A stretch of DNA of 64,000 nt from Brevibacterium sp. 239c (lineage in GTDB: Bacteria; Actinomycetota; Actinomycetes; Actinomycetales; Brevibacteriaceae): NCBI RefSeq assembly GCF_900169365.1, contig NZ_FXZH01000005.1, forward strand, positions 62,001-126,000, given 5' to 3'. Below, piece after piece: positions 61,682 through 64,000 of the stretch. The translations under genes and the position numbers were made by a program. The notes beneath the pieces are model-generated. The model had not been told where the DNA came from and searched no databases. It saw nothing but the letters and a program-made list of their open reading frames with translations. Position 1 is the stretch's first letter; each line of letters begins with the position of its first letter.

Positions 61682-62832
61682 CACAGTCCTCCTATTCCAC
61701 GTCCGGGTGAGAGCAGACCGTCCGGATCGAACCGGTCCTTGATGGTGGTCATGAGTCCGAATCCGGGGATCTCGCCCCAGGCATCGACCTCGCCCCACAC
61801 CGAGGCGGGGGCACACAGCACGGTCGCGCTCAGCTGCTTCTGGCCCCATGAGCGCAGGTGTTCGAGAACGACGCGGGTCGCGATCGTGGGATCGGAGTCG
61901 AGATCGCCGATGCCCAGGTCGAAGACTCCCATGGCGGACCCGCGCAGTTGGATCGGGTACCCGATGGCGTCCTCAAGGCGGGCGACCTGGCCCACCAGTT
62001 CCGGCACTAGGGCCGGTGAGACCGAGGCCCGTATCGTCACCGGTGCTTGGGCTCGCCGTGCCCACCAGCTGGGTTCGACGCCCGGCATCGCACCGGGGTT
62101 GGCGTCGATGATCTGCCGTGTTCGGGACTCGACCGACTCAGGGAGTCCTTCGACCATCACGACGGTCGTTGCCGCTACACCCGGCGAGCGGTCGATTTCG
62201 ACTGCCGCCGGGGCCACCTGGGATCCGATGCTGGAAAGCGCAGCCTCGGCGCCGGGGATCTCGACGAAGCCCTGAGTCTGCGGTTTCGGGTAGAGCCGAA
62301 TCGCAGCACTGGCGATGATGCCCAACGTGCCCCAGGACCCGGTCATGAGTTTGGCGAGGTCGTAGCCGGCGACATTTTTCACTACCTTGCCTCCGGCCTT
62401 CGCGATCGTGCCGTCGGCGAGGACGACGGTGACGCCGAGGACGACTTCACGCAGCGGCAGGCGGCCGATGCGGCGGGGCCCGACGGCACGGGTGGCGATG
62501 GCTCCGCCCAGGGTTGAACCGGAGTCGGTGCGGTCGGCTGGAAAGTCTGAGAGGAGCTCCTGGTCTCCGGTTTCGGCGACTCGGGTCAGCTCAGCGACCG
62601 TGGCACCTGCTCCGGCGACGAGGATGAGGTCTCCGGGAGAGTGTTCGGTGACCTGGTTGAGGCCTCCCATGTCGAGGAGAAGCCCCGGAGTCTTACCCGG
62701 CGGGTGATCAGCAAGTGCGGTTCCACCACCGTAGACGCCGATGGTGCGTAAGTCTCGGTGCGCGGCGGCCACGAGTTCGGAGAGCTCTTCAACGCTGTCG
62801 GGTCGAGCGAGCCTGGGCAGTTCCTCGGTCAA
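61681..62832 (-). CDS. glcE: Glycolate oxidase FAD-binding subunit GlcE
   Basis: 383 aa. The FAD-linked oxidase domain has LRTIGVYGGGTALADHPPGKTPGLLLDMGGLNQVTEHSPGDLILVAGAGATVAELTRV and the GGAIATRAVGPRRIGRLPLREVVLGVTVVLADG segment. I start it at TTG 62832: the TTG overlaps the glcD stop (TTGA) and GGAG lies just upstream. The frame continues to 62901 within glcD. Together with GlcD it oxidises glycolate (or D-lactate) to the 2-oxo acid. Confidence 0.9.
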   Translation of the reverse strand: MTEELPRLARPDSVEELSELVAAAHRDLRTIGVYGGGTALADHPPGKTPGLLLDMGGLNQVTEHSPGDLILVAGAGATVAELTRVAETGDQELLSDFPADRTDSGSTLGGAIATRAVGPRRIGRLPLREVVLGVTVVLADGTIAKAGGKVVKNVAGYDLAKLMTGSWGTLGIIASAAIRLYPKPQTQGFVEIPGAEAALSSIGSQVAPAAVEIDRSPGVAATTVVMVEGLPESVESRTRQIIDANPGAMPGVEPSWWARRAQAPVTIRASVSPALVPELVGQVARLEDAIGYPIQLRGSAMGVFDLGIGDLDSDPTIATRVVLEHLRSWGQKQLSATVLCAPASVWGEVDAWGEIPGFGLMTTIKDRFDPDGLLSPGRGIGGL

Positions 62833-64000
62833 AACAGCTCCGCCTTTCCTGCTGCCTGAAGTGGGTGTTCCCCCGATGTTCGCCGAGGTGGTTCCCCGCA
62901 CAGTCGAGGAGTCGGGAAGATCTTTCCCGGGTTGGACAGATAGTCCGGGTCGAAGGCACAGCGCAGGATCTGCATCGTGTCGAGGTCCTCATTGGTGAAC
63001 ATCCGCGGCATGAATTTCGCCTTGTCGGAGCCGACCCCGTGTTCCCCGGTGATCGAACCGCCTTCGCTCAGGCACAGGTCGAGGATCCGCCCCGAGGCGG
63101 TCTCGGCCAGTTCGGTCTGGCCCTCGATGCTGCCGTCGAAGAGCACGAGCGGGTGCAGGTTGCCGTCTCCGGCGTGGAAGACGTTGGCCACGCGCACACC
63201 GCATTCCTCAGCGATCGTCGAAATCGAGGCCAGCACAGGCCCGAGCCGTGAGCGTGGGATCACCCCGTCCTGGACGATGTAGTCGGGGCTGATGCGACCG
63301 ACAGCGGCGAAGGCCGATTTCCGGCCCTTCCAGATCAGACCGCGTTCGACATCGTCGACGGCAACGCGAACCTCGCCGGCCCCGTGGTCCTTGGCCCGGG
63401 CGATGACGGTCTCGCGTTCGAGATCGACGTCGATGGCAGGGCCATCGAGTTCGACGACGAGGACAGCACCGGCACCCTCTGGGTAGTTACACGCCACGGC
63501 CTTCTCTGCGGCCTCGATGGCCAGGGCGTCCATCATCTCGATGGCGGCGGGCATGATCCCCGCGGAGATGATGTCGCTGACCGCCTCTCCTGCCGCATCG
63601 GTCGACTCGAACCCGATGAGCAGCGTCTCCACCGCTTCGGGCAGCCGGGTCAGACGCACGGTCACCTCGGTGACGATGCCCAGCGTCCCCTCTGATCCGC
63701 AGAGCACACCGAGGAGGTCATAGCCGGGATATTCGGGAGCATCTCCCCCGATCTCGACGATGTCACCCTGGGCGGTGACCAGGGTGAGGCCGGTGACGTG
63801 GTTGGTGGTGAACCCGTATTTGAGGCAGTGGGCACCGCCGGAGTTCTCAGCGACGTTGCCGCCGATCGAGCACACGCTCTGACTCGAAGGGTCCGGGGCG
63901 AAGTAGTAGCCGTGCGGGTTGGCCTCATTGGAGAGATTGAGGTTGATGACCCCGGGCTGCACGATGGCGCGCTGGGCCAGCGGATCGATATCGAGGATGT
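62829..64000 (-). CDS. glcD: Glycolate oxidase subunit GlcD (5' end outside window)
   Basis: Partial, at least 389 aa. The coding frame continues past the window edge. Visible: AIVQPGVINLNLSNEANPHGYYFAPDPSSQSVCSIGGNVAENSGGAHCLKYGFTTNHVTGL (FAD pocket), YLLIGF-type middle and C-terminal VFHAGDGNLHPLVLFDG and GSITGEHGVGSDKAKFM. These match the FAD-dependent GlcD / D-lactate dehydrogenase family. Glycolate is the likely substrate because glcE and glcF follow by overlapping starts. The promoter is not in the window. Confidence 0.93.
   Translation of the reverse strand, partial: ILDIDPLAQRAIVQPGVINLNLSNEANPHGYYFAPDPSSQSVCSIGGNVAENSGGAHCLKYGFTTNHVTGLTLVTAQGDIVEIGGDAPEYPGYDLLGVLCGSEGTLGIVTEVTVRLTRLPEAVETLLIGFESTDAAGEAVSDIISAGIMPAAIEMMDALAIEAAEKAVACNYPEGAGAVLVVELDGPAIDVDLERETVIARAKDHGAGEVRVAVDDVERGLIWKGRKSAFAAVGRISPDYIVQDGVIPRSRLGPVLASISTIAEECGVRVANVFHAGDGNLHPLVLFDGSIEGQTELAETASGRILDLCLSEGGSITGEHGVGSDKAKFMPRMFTNEDLDTMQILRCAFDPDYLSNPGKIFPTPRLCGEPPRRTSGEHPLQAAGKAELF

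Overview
The window is a high-GC Gram-positive (actinobacterial) chromosome segment. The best fit is a Brevibacterium-like member of the Micrococcales. The basis is gene order: infC-rpmI-rplT-TrmH, the ftsK-pgsA-cinA-clgR-DUF3046-recA-recX-miaB-(dioxygenase-like)-miaA-dapF block, hflX-dinG next to lexA, a PriA-type HisA and a fused PabAB. Genus is inference; no rRNA or intact tRNA gene is present to confirm it.

1-4.8 kb: a YgeA-type amino-acid racemase homologue, then a scarred accessory patch. The patch holds a pseudogene with an in-frame amber codon, a 166-bp ISL3-family remnant, a GlxA-like regulator divergent from a small monooxygenase, the 3' third of a tRNA-Thr with a 20-bp hairpin (a likely att scar), and a nearly complete ISL3 transposase that has lost its right end. 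4.8-9.0 kb: SDR-pabAB-pabC (p-aminobenzoate branch of folate synthesis). 9.2-12.8 kb: pheST. 13-15.8 kb: an acetolactate-synthase-like enzyme, an SdpI-family membrane protein and a pentapeptide-repeat protein.

16.1-22.1 kb is visibly AT-richer and reads as an acquired cassette. A MocR-type regulator faces a five-gene operon: Pht5-like protein, nitrilase-family hydrolase, lipoprotein, permease and ATPase of a polar-amino-acid ABC importer. Their shared promoter has an unusually symmetric layout. This is the strongest candidate for an uncharacterised system.

22.1-25.7 kb is translation machinery: TrmH-family methyltransferase, L20, L35, and IF3 with an apparent ATC start preceded by a terminator-like attenuator; DUF1844 diverges. 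25.8-31.2 kb: SWIM-SNF2 helicase, and a TetR/oxidoreductase divergent pair with two operator palindromes. 31.2-36.3 kb: sseB, priA/hisA, hisH, a membrane protein of unknown role, hisB, hisC, and an SOS-type LysM protein divergent from lexA, with three LexA-box-like sites between them. 37-48.6 kb: dinG, hflX, a methyltransferase, dapF, miaA, a class III dioxygenase-like gene, miaB, recX, recA, DUF3046, clgR. 48.7-53 kb: cinA, pgsA, ftsK.

53-64 kb: an ArsR-type regulator divergent from an MFS exporter, a CitA/DcuS-type two-component system divergent from a CitMHS carboxylate transporter, a universal stress protein, and glcDEF (glycolate oxidation), whose glcD runs off the window. A recurring trait is a TANNNT -10 hexamer 6-7 nt before a start codon, mostly without a ribosome binding site, implying several leaderless mRNAs.
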